A DNA stretch of 64,000 nucleotides from Candidatus Saccharimonadota bacterium (GCA_028286365.1 JAQBRR010000001.1:310001-374000); one strand, 5' to 3'. Numbered from the stretch's first letter, positions 34,603 to 42,258 are shown. The notes: a model not told the origin generated them from the sequence alone. Numbers and translations are program-made.

Positions 34603-35475
34603 TTAGTTAGCAAAAGCTGCTATTGCCACCACAACCGTAAGCATTAGGCTCGCGATTACCTCACCTCGTCTGACTTTCTCGTGCAGAATAAACTGCCCCG
34701 ATAAATAGCGTAGCGCCGGCCCGAGCATCAAGAAGAGCATAGTAAGAACTGCTCCGTACGTTTTAATGGCGTATAAAGCGGCAATTGCCTCTAAAGCGTA
34801 GAAAAGTGACGCAGATGCCGCATACTTAACTCTTCGAGGCGTAAAGCCTTTCCATTTCTTTGGATGAAAGAATAAGGCGACAAGTATCAATACTGATGCT
34901 GAACGGAAAAAGGCAATATAACTAGGCGCAATATATTTAAGTACTTCTTGATACAAGCTTGGTAGTACCGCATACAGGACAATACCAATCAGGAGATACA
35001 ACATACCTTTTCGTTGGACTCGGCGTAGTTTGCGACGATGAATGCCCCAGTTCACGATAAAGGCACCCAATATAAATGCTGCCAGAATGATTGGCTTGCG
35101 CTCCCCAGGAAACAACAGATAAGCGACAAGACCAGCTAAAATTGGCTCAGAATCAACGAGAGGCTCACGAAGCGAAAGGTCGTCGGCTTTAAGGCTTAGT
35201 TCGTCGAAGACATTCCCACTAAATGAAAACAAAGCGATGAGCAGAAGCAATACAACAACCGTGAGACTAAATGCAGGCCATGGCTGACGGGTCAAATAAA
35301 GAAATAGCCCAATTGACAGAGACATACCAACAAAAGCAACGAACAATGATTGACGTGCACCAATATGGTTGTGTCGAAAGTTCAGCTTGTCGATAGTTTT
35401 GCCGATACTCTCGGCAACTATGGAGGCGATTAGGTAGAAGATTCCCACGAGTTGATTGTGGCATAATTCGGACAC
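34603..35475 (-). CDS. EamA/DMT-superfamily transporter-like membrane protein
   Basis: The 290-residue protein has about ten hydrophobic helices in two five-helix halves, the drug/metabolite transporter layout. The second half ends KTYGAVLTMLFLMLGPALRYLSGQFILHEKV, the usual EamA closing block. The substrate is unknown. The region between tRNA-Arg and this gene (34489-34602) shows no gene. The gene is transcribed leftward, away from the first copy of the intergenic repeat at 35518. Confidence 0.82.
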   Translation of the reverse strand: MSELCHNQLVGIFYLIASIVAESIGKTIDKLNFRHNHIGARQSLFVAFVGMSLSIGLFLYLTRQPWPAFSLTVVVLLLLIALFSFSGNVFDELSLKADDLSLREPLVDSEPILAGLVAYLLFPGERKPIILAAFILGAFIVNWGIHRRKLRRVQRKGMLYLLIGIVLYAVLPSLYQEVLKYIAPSYIAFFRSASVLILVALFFHPKKWKGFTPRRVKYAASASLFYALEAIAALYAIKTYGAVLTMLFLMLGPALRYLSGQFILHEKVRRGEVIASLMLTVVVAIAAFAN

Positions 35476-35517
35476 TATTCAAAACAGCTCTAGTTTCATA
35501 TGTGGTATTTAAACTAA

Positions 35518-35590
35518 TAAAGTTCTGACAGCGACTAGTGCGCTGTACCAAGGCATAAGTGGTATAAAGACTTCAACCGAAGTCTTTATT
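35518..35590 (+). repeat. Intergenic repeat copy A with 11-bp hairpin
   Basis: Begins TAAAGTTCTGACAGCGACTA, continues GTGCGCTGTACCAAGGCAT, and ends in a perfect hairpin ATAAAGACTTC/GAAGTCTTTAT (35564-35574, 35579-35589). The -10 box of the 35610 gene follows at 35597, so the hairpin occupies the -35 region. Confidence 0.75.
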
Positions 35591-35596
35591 GTTTGT

Positions 35597-35602
35597 TATA
35601 CT
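35597..35602 (+). promoter_or_regulatory. -10 box of the 35610 gene
   Basis: TATACT, seven bases, ATG 35610. Confidence 0.45.
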
Positions 35603-35609
35603 ATCTACC

Positions 35610-35978
35610 ATGACACAACAAACAATCAAACAGCCAGCAAGCAGACGTTCGATTATTGCATTTAGCCTATCTCTATTGGGCTTTGTCGTACCTTTACTAA
35701 TTCAGTATCTTGTAACAGTGAACTACGACATAGCAAACGGTAGCGGTGGTGAAGCCGGGTGGGCGATTTCTGTATTCTTCTACGCTGTGTTGACTTGGGG
35801 CTTTATTGGTTTGCCGCTTGGCATCACATCGCTTGTACTAGGCATATTGTCTCTAAGAAAAAAAGCCTCGGCTCCCAAAGGACTGGCAGTAGCAGCAATT
35901 GTCGTAGCAGGTATCGATATCATATTCTTACCGATACTTTGCTTTGTTGCGTCAGGGATAGCGGGGCAATCAAGCTAA
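35610..35978 (+). CDS. Small DUF4190-like membrane protein
   Basis: About 122 residues (ATG 35610 preferred over 35589 because of the -10 box). Three hydrophobic helices (about 15-37, 52-85, 92-118) are separated by a short GSGGEAG loop and SLRKKASAPKGLA. The pattern resembles the 24718 protein without its low-complexity head. Function unknown. It lies between repeat copies A and B. Confidence 0.65.
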   Translation: MTQQTIKQPASRRSIIAFSLSLLGFVVPLLIQYLVTVNYDIANGSGGEAGWAISVFFYAVLTWGFIGLPLGITSLVLGILSLRKKASAPKGLAVAAIVVAGIDIIFLPILCFVASGIAGQSS

Positions 35979-35988
35979 CCTAGCCCAG

Positions 35989-36070
35989 TAAAGTTCTGAC
36001 AGCGACTAGTGCGGCTGTACCAAAACGTAAGTAATATAAAATATTCTCAGTGCAGAGCCTTTTATTTGTT
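35989..36070 (+). repeat. Intergenic repeat copy B
   Basis: Shares a 25-base perfect match with copy A starting at TAAAGTTCTGAC, then GCTGTACCAAAACGTAAG. It ends in an imperfect hairpin with outer arms ATAAAA/TTTTAT and inner CTC/GAG. It starts 10 bases after the stop of the 35610 gene. Confidence 0.75.
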
Positions 36071-36081
36071 ACTATGAGAGT

Positions 36082-36804
36082 ATGCAGAAAAGAACATTAA
36101 AAGTAACAAAGAAGTCGTCTCCTATCAAATCGAGTAAGCTTCAACGCTATCTGATCCTCACTACCATCATTCCTGCTATTATTCTTATTCCTTCATGTCT
36201 CGGTGTATTGTCTGGTGATTGGAACCCTGAAATTTGGGGTGGTATTGGCATTTGGGTAGGCTACGGTCTTGTTTTTATTGTCATCCTTGCGGAGATTCGT
36301 CATGCCACTGGTAGCGAACGCTTCAACTGGAGGTATTACGTACTGCCTCTTATTATTCCTATCTTGGTCGCAGGTGCTATATCCGTCGACAATGCTATCA
36401 AAAGTCATAATGAACAAGTACTCGAACAAACACCAGGATACAAGCTGGCTATGGCATATTCGGATCAGTGTGATGCAATAATATCCTTCACAGATACAAT
36501 CGTTTCTGACGATACAAGACTTAATATTGTCACAAAGACAGGTATCGATGCTGACGCTTTGAAGCAGCGTATCTTTGACATAAAAGACTTTAGCAACAAA
36601 GGGGATTGTTTCAGTGTCAATATGTCAGAAGCAACTGCTAAGCGTATAGAAGACGTGTACTTAAAAATACAACCGCTGAATATAGATATGCGTAACTTTG
36701 ATACCGCTTATCAAGCTGCACTTGTGGCAACGTATGGGGATGACCCGTCTGTCTATCCCGACATTTCTGATCCGATTGTGGGCTTCTATAACTGGTTCTT
36801 ATAA
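36082..36804 (+). CDS. Membrane protein with C-terminal extracellular domain
   Basis: The 240-residue protein has a basic N-terminus, three hydrophobic helices (about 23-45, 50-72, 88-108) and an outside domain of about 130 residues with two cysteines (DQCDAI, GDCFSV). A TACTAT box ends six bases before the ATG. I do not recognise the family. It is flanked by repeat copies B and E. Confidence 0.6.
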   Translation: MQKRTLKVTKKSSPIKSSKLQRYLILTTIIPAIILIPSCLGVLSGDWNPEIWGGIGIWVGYGLVFIVILAEIRHATGSERFNWRYYVLPLIIPILVAGAISVDNAIKSHNEQVLEQTPGYKLAMAYSDQCDAIISFTDTIVSDDTRLNIVTKTGIDADALKQRIFDIKDFSNKGDCFSVNMSEATAKRIEDVYLKIQPLNIDMRNFDTAYQAALVATYGDDPSVYPDISDPIVGFYNWFL

Positions 36805-36842
36805 ACTGATTCACTGACGTTCTAAAGACTAACTTCGTTCTA

Positions 36843-36908
36843 ATTTTCACTAAAGTGCTGTACCGCGGCTATGCTTATAATAAAAGTCTCCTTTACGGAA
36901 ACTCTATC
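36843..36908 (+). repeat. Intergenic repeat copy E (divergent)
   Basis: Contains CACTAAAGTGCTGTACCGCG, then TATAATAAAAGTCTCC, TTTAC, GGAAACTCT, a weakened version of the hairpin seen in copies A and D. It starts about 40 bases after the stop of the 36082 gene. Confidence 0.5.
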
Positions 36909-36933
36909 GTTGCCATCGGATCAAGCAAGTTGG

Positions 36934-37308
36934 TTATCTTGGACGAAATGTACCAAATTCCGTTGGCGTTTCTTTCCACGCATGCAGATAATGACCTCCG
37001 GTCCGATCAATATTTAGCTTACGCCACATCCATCTGCGAATACCGTGTCGTAAGGTGATTATACCTACAACAATAAGGGCGATACCTGAGATCACGACAA
37101 TCAGTAGGGCAGGAATAACAATTGGCGGTCGTAAAACTTTTGGGCTATACAATACAAAAATACCAACTCCACCAACAATGCCTACCCCTCCCACCAGTAC
37201 AGCATCTAGTGGGCGAGTCCACGGGCCAAGACCTCCCAATGCGCCACCGTCGCGAGCCGCACCTGGCTCAGGGCCTTCAATTAGTGTCCGATGACTTCTC
37301 TGATTCAT
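36934..37308 (-). CDS. Hypothetical two-helix membrane protein
   Basis: The 124-residue frame encodes a Gly-rich, charged start (EGPEPGAARDGGALGGLG), two hydrophobic helices (about 35-55, 60-88) and a basic tail. A long frame exists on the other strand (37055-37294), but only this one gives plausible membrane segments. A TATTAT box lies eight bases before its ATG. No family is recognised, so moderate doubt remains. Confidence 0.5.
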   Translation of the reverse strand: MNQRSHRTLIEGPEPGAARDGGALGGLGPWTRPLDAVLVGGVGIVGGVGIFVLYSPKVLRPPIVIPALLIVVISGIALIVVGIITLRHGIRRWMWRKLNIDRTGGHYLHAWKETPTEFGTFRPR

Positions 37309-37427
37309 TATAATTTATAATATATCTAATGCTTTGGTTTGTCTGTAGCGAAAGTATCATTTAAGTTTGGTCCTGATCATGATGCGCTAGAACTGATGAC
37401 GAGACACCAGAATTGTTATGACCTCAT

Positions 37428-37485
37428 TTACTGCATCGTACCAAAGCATAAGCATTATGAATAGACTTTCTCGGAAGTCTATTCT
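37428..37485 (+). repeat. Intergenic repeat copy D with 9-bp hairpin
   Basis: TTACTGCATCGTACCAAAGC precedes a perfect hairpin AATAGACTT (37460-37468) / AAGTCTATT (37475-37483). The hairpin overlaps the stop codon of the leftward 37479 gene. Confidence 0.65.
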
Positions 37486-38291
37486 ATAAAACAAGCACTT
37501 TCGACATCAACATGCACATTATTATCTGCATTGTTTAATTCATTTGCGGCGCTATCAAAAAATAGCTGTATGGTAGCGCCATTATCCTGGCTATCATTGT
37601 TTTTAGATGCACTTACATAATTACCGCTACCATCGTCGAACTTGCCCATTCCAGCTTTCCAGCCAATCTTGTTGAGTGCACTGGATACTTGGGAGAAGAT
37701 GGTCGATTGATCGACGTCCGTTGTGGGATCGTCGGTGAGATTTGAAGCATAAGACCATCTGGTACACCAATCATGGTTTAAGGAAACGTCTTGGCTTTTT
37801 TCAAGGCTCGGCTTTCCGTCGGCCCAAACCAGGTGGCCACTTGATATAATGACGTCGAAAGCCTGCTGTATGTCCACCTTTGCCTGTGCGCTTGTGATGC
37901 CATAATTTGGACGATTAAATGGCGTACGTCCACCTTCGAAGAAAGAGGTGACAAAAAATAATGCAAAAGAAATGACAGCCAGTATTACGACGGACCACAG
38001 AGACACTCTTCGGAATTTAATGAACTTCTGTGTATCTCGCTTAGCAAAAATAATAACAAGGATACCCAGCACAAGCGTAAAAGGAGACAGCAGGAGAGGT
38101 CCAATAAAGACTGCAAAATAGGAATAAGATGGAGGTGGGCTAAACAGTTGATTGTAAGCCGTATACCAAATCTGTGCCAAGACAAACAATATAACTGGCA
38201 GTGCAAGAAGTAGAGCTCCTAGCAATGACCACTTCAGTCGACTTTGAGGCTTTTGGGCTGATTCTTGCGGAGTAGCTGATTTTGGCTTCAT
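37479..38291 (-). CDS. Membrane protein with extracellular domain
   Basis: The 270-residue protein has a polar head (KSATPQESAQKPQSR), three hydrophobic helices (about 22-45, 57-82, 97-117) and an outside domain of about 150 residues containing WCTRWSY and a second cysteine near the end (ESACFIE). The topology matches the 36082 protein, suggesting a local family of surface sensors or lipoprotein-like domains, but sequence similarity is not obvious by eye. It runs opposite to its neighbours. Confidence 0.6.
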   Translation of the reverse strand: MKPKSATPQESAQKPQSRLKWSLLGALLLALPVILFVLAQIWYTAYNQLFSPPPSYSYFAVFIGPLLLSPFTLVLGILVIIFAKRDTQKFIKFRRVSLWSVVILAVISFALFFVTSFFEGGRTPFNRPNYGITSAQAKVDIQQAFDVIISSGHLVWADGKPSLEKSQDVSLNHDWCTRWSYASNLTDDPTTDVDQSTIFSQVSSALNKIGWKAGMGKFDDGSGNYVSASKNNDSQDNGATIQLFFDSAANELNNADNNVHVDVESACFIE

Positions 38292-38358
38292 TCTGATCTG
38301 ATTGTATCATCTTGCCTTAGCGCGTCAATTTATACATTTTCGATAAAGTGTTGTAATT

Positions 38359-38379
38359 TTCCAAGGTTGAACCTTGGAA
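38359..38379 (+). repeat. Solitary REP-like palindrome R1
   Basis: A 21-base perfect palindrome (core CCAAGGTTGAACCTTGG) preceded by AAAGTGTTGTAATTTT. The same palindrome and the same preceding bases occur at 54614, next to the RAYT transposase 16 kb away. Confidence 0.85.
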
Positions 38380-38406
38380 AGGTGGGCTAAGGCTTTTTGC
38401 GATACC

Positions 38407-38477
38407 AGTAAAATCCGACAGTGATTAGTGCGCTGTACAAACGTTATGCATAGACTGCTTTGGAAGTCTCTTTTTGC
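38407..38477 (+). repeat. Intergenic repeat copy C
   Basis: AGTAAAATCCGACAGTGATT, then AGTGCGCTGTACAAAC, then AGACT, eight bases, AGTCT and CTTTTT. The last part resembles an intrinsic terminator. It sits between the 37479 gene and the YggT-like gene, just after REP R1. Confidence 0.65.
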
Positions 38478-38530
38478 CAACAATATGCTAGAAGTGCTAA
38501 AATGGAGATATACATAAAGGGAGAAAATGT

Positions 38531-38926
38531 ATGTCAGAAACAGAGCAAACGACAGAAGTACATGAAACTACCACTCAACCTAACGGAGCACAAGTGCAGC
38601 GGCATAACGTAAGCCGTACATCACAAACATCAGGCATTGTTATTGCCCAGAGGTTTATCTGGTTCATCGTTGGCGTCATCGACGCACTCATTGCAATACG
38701 ATTTATCCTGCTTCTATTAGGTGCAAACCAGAGCGCGGGATTTGTCGACTTTATTTACGGCATCACCGGTATATTAGTGGCACCTTTCGTTGGTATCTTT
38801 GGAGAACCGATATACGGTCGCTTCCTGTTTGAATGGAGTAGTGTCTTGGCAGTTGTCGTGTACAGCCTAATCGCCTGGGGAATTGTCAAACTTATAACGC
38901 TCACTCGTCCACAAGAAGAAATTTAA
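38531..38926 (+). CDS. YggT family membrane protein
   Basis: The 131-residue protein has a Thr/Gln-rich N-terminal tail (about 1-35) and then hydrophobic segments (about 38-62, 70-92, 100-125) with VIDALIAIRFILLLLGAN and YGRFLFEWSSVLAVVVYSL, fitting the YggT fold. YggT proteins are linked to cell division or osmotic stress but remain poorly understood. It has a strong Shine-Dalgarno AAAGGGAG, unlike most neighbours. Confidence 0.75.
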   Translation: MSETEQTTEVHETTTQPNGAQVQRHNVSRTSQTSGIVIAQRFIWFIVGVIDALIAIRFILLLLGANQSAGFVDFIYGITGILVAPFVGIFGEPIYGRFLFEWSSVLAVVVYSLIAWGIVKLITLTRPQEEI

Positions 38927-38934
38927 TAGTCCTT

Positions 38935-38960
38935 AGTGTGCTGTATCAAGAGCTACTTTG
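38935..38960 (+). repeat. Partial intergenic repeat copy F
   Basis: CTTAGTGTGCTGTATCAAGA matches the core of copies A-D. It lies between the YggT stop and the end of the convergent DUF4287 gene. Confidence 0.4.
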
Positions 38961-39165
38961 GAATGGCGCCAGCATTTTTAAACGTTAATACAATGGCCAT
39001 GGCGTGACCGTGACCGAGCTTGTAGTCAGCTTTGAGCCAGTTTACTATTTGCATGACTTTGACATCCGGCCCGACCATTCCCTTAGCCTTAGCTGCTTCA
39101 AGAAAGTCCTCTGGTGTTTTACCGGTTTTGGCATAAATATTATCGATGTACGCTTGAAATGACAT
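38953..39165 (-). CDS. DUF4287 domain protein
   Basis: The 70-residue protein starts MSFQAYIDNIYAKTGKTPED and continues with VMQIVNWLKADYKLGHGHAM, the complete DUF4287 unit: a small helical domain of unknown role, often fused to DUF5655 or standing alone. The whole protein is the domain. TACAAT ends six bases before the ATG, the leaderless pattern. Confidence 0.88.
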   Translation of the reverse strand: MSFQAYIDNIYAKTGKTPEDFLEAAKAKGMVGPDVKVMQIVNWLKADYKLGHGHAMAIVLTFKNAGAIPK

Positions 39166-39292
39166 ATTCCTATTGTATCAATTTAATCTTAATCAGACCG
39201 AAAATATTTTAGTTGCCTCAATTATATGGTTCAGGTAAAAGTAACGCTTAACTGTTGCTATAACAGGGGTCATGTGTTAAAGTGAAAAGCTG

Positions 39293-39365
39293 TATGGGCC
39301 AGTAGCTCAGCTGCCTCAGATAGCTTGTCTGTCTGATAGAAATAATTAAGCACCAGGTGCTCTAA
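39293..39365 (+). pseudogene. Scrambled tRNA-Lys fragment
   Basis: GGGCCAGTAGCTCAGCTG (39296-39313) repeats the first 18 bases of the tRNA-Lys gene 126 bases downstream. At 39354-39365 CAGGTGCTCTAA is the exact reverse complement of the tRNA segment TTAGAGCACCTG (39441-39452). About 40 unrelated bases lie between. No complete tRNA can form here. Confidence 0.7.
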
Positions 39366-39421
39366 ACTTTTCAGGGTAAGCTTTGCGACAGGTAGTACCT
39401 TTCACGTTACAATTACTCTAT

Positions 39422-39498
39422 GGGCCAGTAGCTCAGCTGGTTAGAGCACCTGCCTCTTAAGCAGGGTGTCCGGGGTTCAAGTCCCCGCTGGCCCTCCA
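39422..39498 (+). tRNA. tRNA-Lys (CTT)
   Basis: Acceptor GGGCCAG/CTGGCCC, anticodon stem CCTGC/GCAGG with loop CTCTTAA giving CTT, and encoded CCA. TACAAT upstream (about 39409) is a likely -10 box. Confidence 0.95.
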
Positions 39499-39505
39499 CA
39501 TAAAG

Positions 39506-39540
39506 AACACCCTTTGATCGCTACCGAGGGTGTTTTTTAT
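39506..39540 (+). terminator. Terminator of tRNA-Lys
   Basis: The stem AACACCCT/AGGGTGTT with a 13-base loop is followed by TTTTTTATTT. It overlaps the stop codon of the convergent MarR gene and may serve both directions. Confidence 0.85.
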
Positions 39541-39971
39541 TTGGTGAGATTTTGCATCGACAATTTGATAATAATTGATTGAAATGTTGCAAGTTCTTGC
39601 TTAGTAAGATTTTTCAAAATAACGTGATCAACTTCCATAAAACTACTTGCTAGGATTTTTTGTAACTTAGCACCCTTTGGGGTTAGTAAGATCACTTTAA
39701 CTCGTCGATCCCCGGGAAGTTCACTACGAATGACGAGTCCTTTTTCTTCAATGCCGTCAACAATGCCTGTAATATTTGATGCGTCACAGCTATAAAGTTT
39801 TTGAAACGCGTTCATTGGTTTTGGATTATTACTATCAATCAGGACGAGCGTGATTGCTTGAAGAGACGTCAGGTCATAATCGCGCGCAACAGTCATCAGC
39901 CCTTGCTTGGCGGTGAGCAAGAATTCAAGCAGCGATGCGTGGAATAATGATAATTGATTTGATGATTTCAT
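39537..39971 (-). CDS. MarR family transcriptional regulator
   Basis: The 144-residue winged-helix protein has the recognition region DASNITGIVDGIEEKGLVIR and the wing GDRRVKVILLTPKGAKL, the DxRxxxLxLTxxG signature of MarR. It is divergent from the MFS exporter gene, with 114 bases between the starts containing a short palindrome over the exporter -35 box. It probably represses the exporter and itself, with release by an inducing compound. Confidence 0.93.
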   Translation of the reverse strand: MKSSNQLSLFHASLLEFLLTAKQGLMTVARDYDLTSLQAITLVLIDSNNPKPMNAFQKLYSCDASNITGIVDGIEEKGLVIRSELPGDRRVKVILLTPKGAKLQKILASSFMEVDHVILKNLTKQELATFQSIIIKLSMQNLTK

Positions 39972-39993
39972 TGTGTGATTTCTTTCATAATAC

Positions 39994-40062
39994 TTGACAT
40001 AGTCAACAATTGACCTTTATAATGATTGTAATACTATTTTACAATATTACAATATTACAATA
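39994..40062 (+). promoter_or_regulatory. MFS promoter with palindromic operator and TTACAATA repeats
   Basis: TTGACA (39994-39999), 18 bases, TATAAT (40018-40023). The -35 box is part of the palindrome TTGAC-ATA-GTCAA (39994-40006), a plausible MarR site. Downstream, TTACAATA is repeated three times in tandem (40039-40062) and its first copy pairs with ATTGTAA at 40025-40031. Confidence 0.65.
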
Positions 40063-40085
40063 TAAGATACAACAAGGGAGTACTC

Positions 40086-41519
40086 ATGATCGAAAAAGCA
40101 AAGAACCATTGGTTCATTCTCGTCATTCTGGCTGCTGCGCAATTGATGGTCGTACTCGATTCATCAGTCGTAAACGTCGCTTTGCCAGCAGTGCAACATG
40201 CATTTAATTTAACATCGAGCGGTTTGCAGTGGGTCGTTACGGCTTATACACTGACATTCGGAGGCTTCCTATTATTTGGAGGTCGTGCAGCTGATTTATT
40301 TGGTCGTAAGAAAATGTTCCTTATCGGAATTACGTTATTTGTGCTCGCATCACTCATTGATGGAATGTCGCAGAACGGTACGATGTTGGTTGTTCTACGT
40401 GCGATTCAAGGATTGTCCGCAGCGCTAATGTCACCAGCAGCACTTTCGATTGTGCTTGTGACCTATCGAGAAGGTCATGAACGTAACACGGCACTTTCAA
40501 TTTGGGGTGCGGTTGGTGCTGGTGGAGCTGCTATTGGCGTGCTACTTGGTGGCGTCCTGACACAGTATCTTAACTGGCGCTGGAACTTCTTTATTAATAT
40601 TCCAATTGGCATCACGATCTTCACACTTGCATGGCGTCTACTACCTGCACATGAATCTGAGGAAGAGCACAGTGACCTAGACCTACCAGGCGCAATATCC
40701 GTAACTGGCGCGGCATTATTGCTTGTATCTGGAATTGCAAATGCACCAACAAATGGATGGCTGTCAGGTGCAACGCTTGCGTACTTTGTTGGTGCCGTTG
40801 TACTCTTAGCATTCTTTATCTTTAATGAGCGACGTGCGAAAAATCCACTTGTACCACTTGCGATATTCAAAAACCGTAATCTAACAGGTGCTAACTTAGT
40901 CCTATTTCCGGTTGTTGCAAGCATGTTCTCAACGTTCTTTTTCGGCTCACTGTATTTGCAAAATGTCCTACACTTTGATCCTGTCCAAACTGGACTGAGC
41001 TTCCTGATTACACCAGTGACTATTGCGATTACAGCAACCAATGTTCCAAGGCTCATCAAACGTATTGGCTTCAAGCCAGTATTAGTGGCTGGACCACTAT
41101 TTATTCTGACGGCGCTTCTCATTCTGGCGCACGTACCAGTTGACGGTAACTATTTTGTGAATGTTTTGCCTGCACTTATTCCACTAGGCATGGGAGCTGG
41201 AATGAGCTTTGTAAGTGGCACAATTGCAGCAACGTCTGGTGTTAAACCAAATCAATCAGGACTTGCCTCAGGACTCCTAAATACTTCACAGCAAATTGGT
41301 GGATCACTCGGACTAGCCGTTTTGACTGGTGTCGCATCAGCCGCAGCAACGAATTACGTCACGCACTTAACGTCTTTACCTACGAAACTCACCCCTTTAC
41401 TCGCTGAAGTAGAAGGTATGCACGGGGCATTTTATACAGGTGCGGGCATTGCGCTCGCTGCGTCGCTGATCGCGTTCATTGTCATCAAGGCACCAAAACG
41501 CCAGCCCCAAACTGTCTAG
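40086..41519 (+). CDS. MFS exporter, DHA2 (EmrB/QacA) type
   Basis: The 477-residue protein has about 14 hydrophobic helices. Motif A reads GGRAADLFGRKKMFLIG, the N-terminal motif is VVLDSSVVNVALPAV, and antiporter motif C is GAVGAGGAAIGVLLGG. DHA2 transporters export drugs or metabolites against protons. A clear Shine-Dalgarno AAGGGAG and a regulated promoter precede it. The neighbour MarR makes it an inducible efflux unit; the substrate is unknown. Confidence 0.95.
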   Translation: MIEKAKNHWFILVILAAAQLMVVLDSSVVNVALPAVQHAFNLTSSGLQWVVTAYTLTFGGFLLFGGRAADLFGRKKMFLIGITLFVLASLIDGMSQNGTMLVVLRAIQGLSAALMSPAALSIVLVTYREGHERNTALSIWGAVGAGGAAIGVLLGGVLTQYLNWRWNFFINIPIGITIFTLAWRLLPAHESEEEHSDLDLPGAISVTGAALLLVSGIANAPTNGWLSGATLAYFVGAVVLLAFFIFNERRAKNPLVPLAIFKNRNLTGANLVLFPVVASMFSTFFFGSLYLQNVLHFDPVQTGLSFLITPVTIAITATNVPRLIKRIGFKPVLVAGPLFILTALLILAHVPVDGNYFVNVLPALIPLGMGAGMSFVSGTIAATSGVKPNQSGLASGLLNTSQQIGGSLGLAVLTGVASAAATNYVTHLTSLPTKLTPLLAEVEGMHGAFYTGAGIALAASLIAFIVIKAPKRQPQTV

Positions 41520-41986
41520 TTAGGATAAATCATTGCCTGGTTACCAAGTTTACTTACAGCACTGGCTGGTAGTTCACCCGATTCGGCGCGTCTATAGTTT
41601 GCTAAGGCGAAGGTTTTCTCGCTCGACTGGTTTACGAATGCGAATGGGATACTTTCCTGCGTCGCAAGCTGAGTTATAGATTTTACAAGGCTGACTCCGA
41701 CGCCGTTGCCTCTAAATTCTGGGATAACAGTCAATGTGCCAATTTGACGAAAGGCGAGAGCGTTTTGATCTAGCAATGTGTCTTTTGCTCGTATGTACCC
41801 AGCGAATAAGTTCTTTGCCGTTAGTGCGACACGCGCATCCATAGCCTCTAGGATCTCCTCCATTGTTACAGGCACAAGCAGGGGATGTTCGTTTTCGTTG
41901 TCGATAATTGTGCTTAGCGAGACAAGGCGAGCGACCTCATTCTGTTTTTCTGTATCAAGTTGTGCAAAGTCGTATATTTCGATCAT
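41516..41986 (-). CDS. GNAT family N-acetyltransferase
   Basis: The 156-residue protein has motif A of the GNAT fold in IGTLTVIPEFRGNGVGVSLVKSI (acetyl-CoA pyrophosphate loop R-G-N-G-V-G) and a C-terminal FALANYRRAES helix. The substrate is unknown. Its ATG follows AGGAAAACATACC, and a 127-base structured leader with a terminator precedes it. It converges on the MFS gene with a 4-base overlap. The acyl acceptor might be the small molecule that controls the leader. Confidence 0.85.
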   Translation of the reverse strand: MIEIYDFAQLDTEKQNEVARLVSLSTIIDNENEHPLLVPVTMEEILEAMDARVALTAKNLFAGYIRAKDTLLDQNALAFRQIGTLTVIPEFRGNGVGVSLVKSITQLATQESIPFAFVNQSSEKTFALANYRRAESGELPASAVSKLGNQAMIYPN

Positions 41987-42113
41987 GGTATGTTTTCCTG
42001 TATGTAAGTTGTATAAAAATAACCCCTCTATTTCTATATAGAGGGGTGAGAAATCAAAAGATTAGTACTACCCCTAGGGGCGTGATCGGAATGAATACTG
42101 TGAACTAATCTTT
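41987..42113 (-). promoter_or_regulatory. Riboswitch-like leader of the GNAT gene
   Basis: Minus strand, 5' to 3': -10 TATAAA (42125-42120), then a closing stem AAAGATTAGT (42113-42104) with ACTAATCTTT (42066-42057) around a 37-base multiloop containing CCCCTAGGGG. Next comes an intrinsic terminator ACCCCTCTAT/ATAGAGGGGT (42047-42022) with TTATTTTTATAC, then the ribosome-binding site and ATG. AGGGGT of the domain can pair with ACCCCT of the terminator arm, so alternative folds exist. It matches no riboswitch class I know. Confidence 0.6.
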
Positions 42114-42191
42114 AACATATTTATAATATAACACGACTTTTGATCTTTGAGAAGCGATAAGTGATAAGTAACACATAACAAAAGCTTAATA

Positions 42192-42226
42192 TTAGCTGAG
42201 CAGAGGACGGACCTCTGCTCAGTTAA
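42192..42226. repeat. 15-bp inverted repeat upstream of the second GNAT gene
   Basis: TTAGCTGAGCAGAGG and CCTCTGCTCAGTTAA pair with one G-T across the loop ACGGA. No T-tract follows on either strand. It ends 32 bases before the -10 box at 42259. Confidence 0.6.
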
Positions 42227-42258
42227 TTCTCAGTTTGGACTTACAGTAAGTAAGGCTA

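Noticed and set aside
37055-37294. 79-codon plus-strand frame opposite the 36934 gene
   Set aside because: Low-complexity Thr/Pro/Ile translation typical of an antisense shadow; the minus frame gives clear membrane helices and a -10 box.
41987-42113. T-box or leader-peptide attenuator for the GNAT leader
   Set aside because: No T-box sequence (AGGGTGGNACCGCG) and no ATG-initiated short ORF in the leader.
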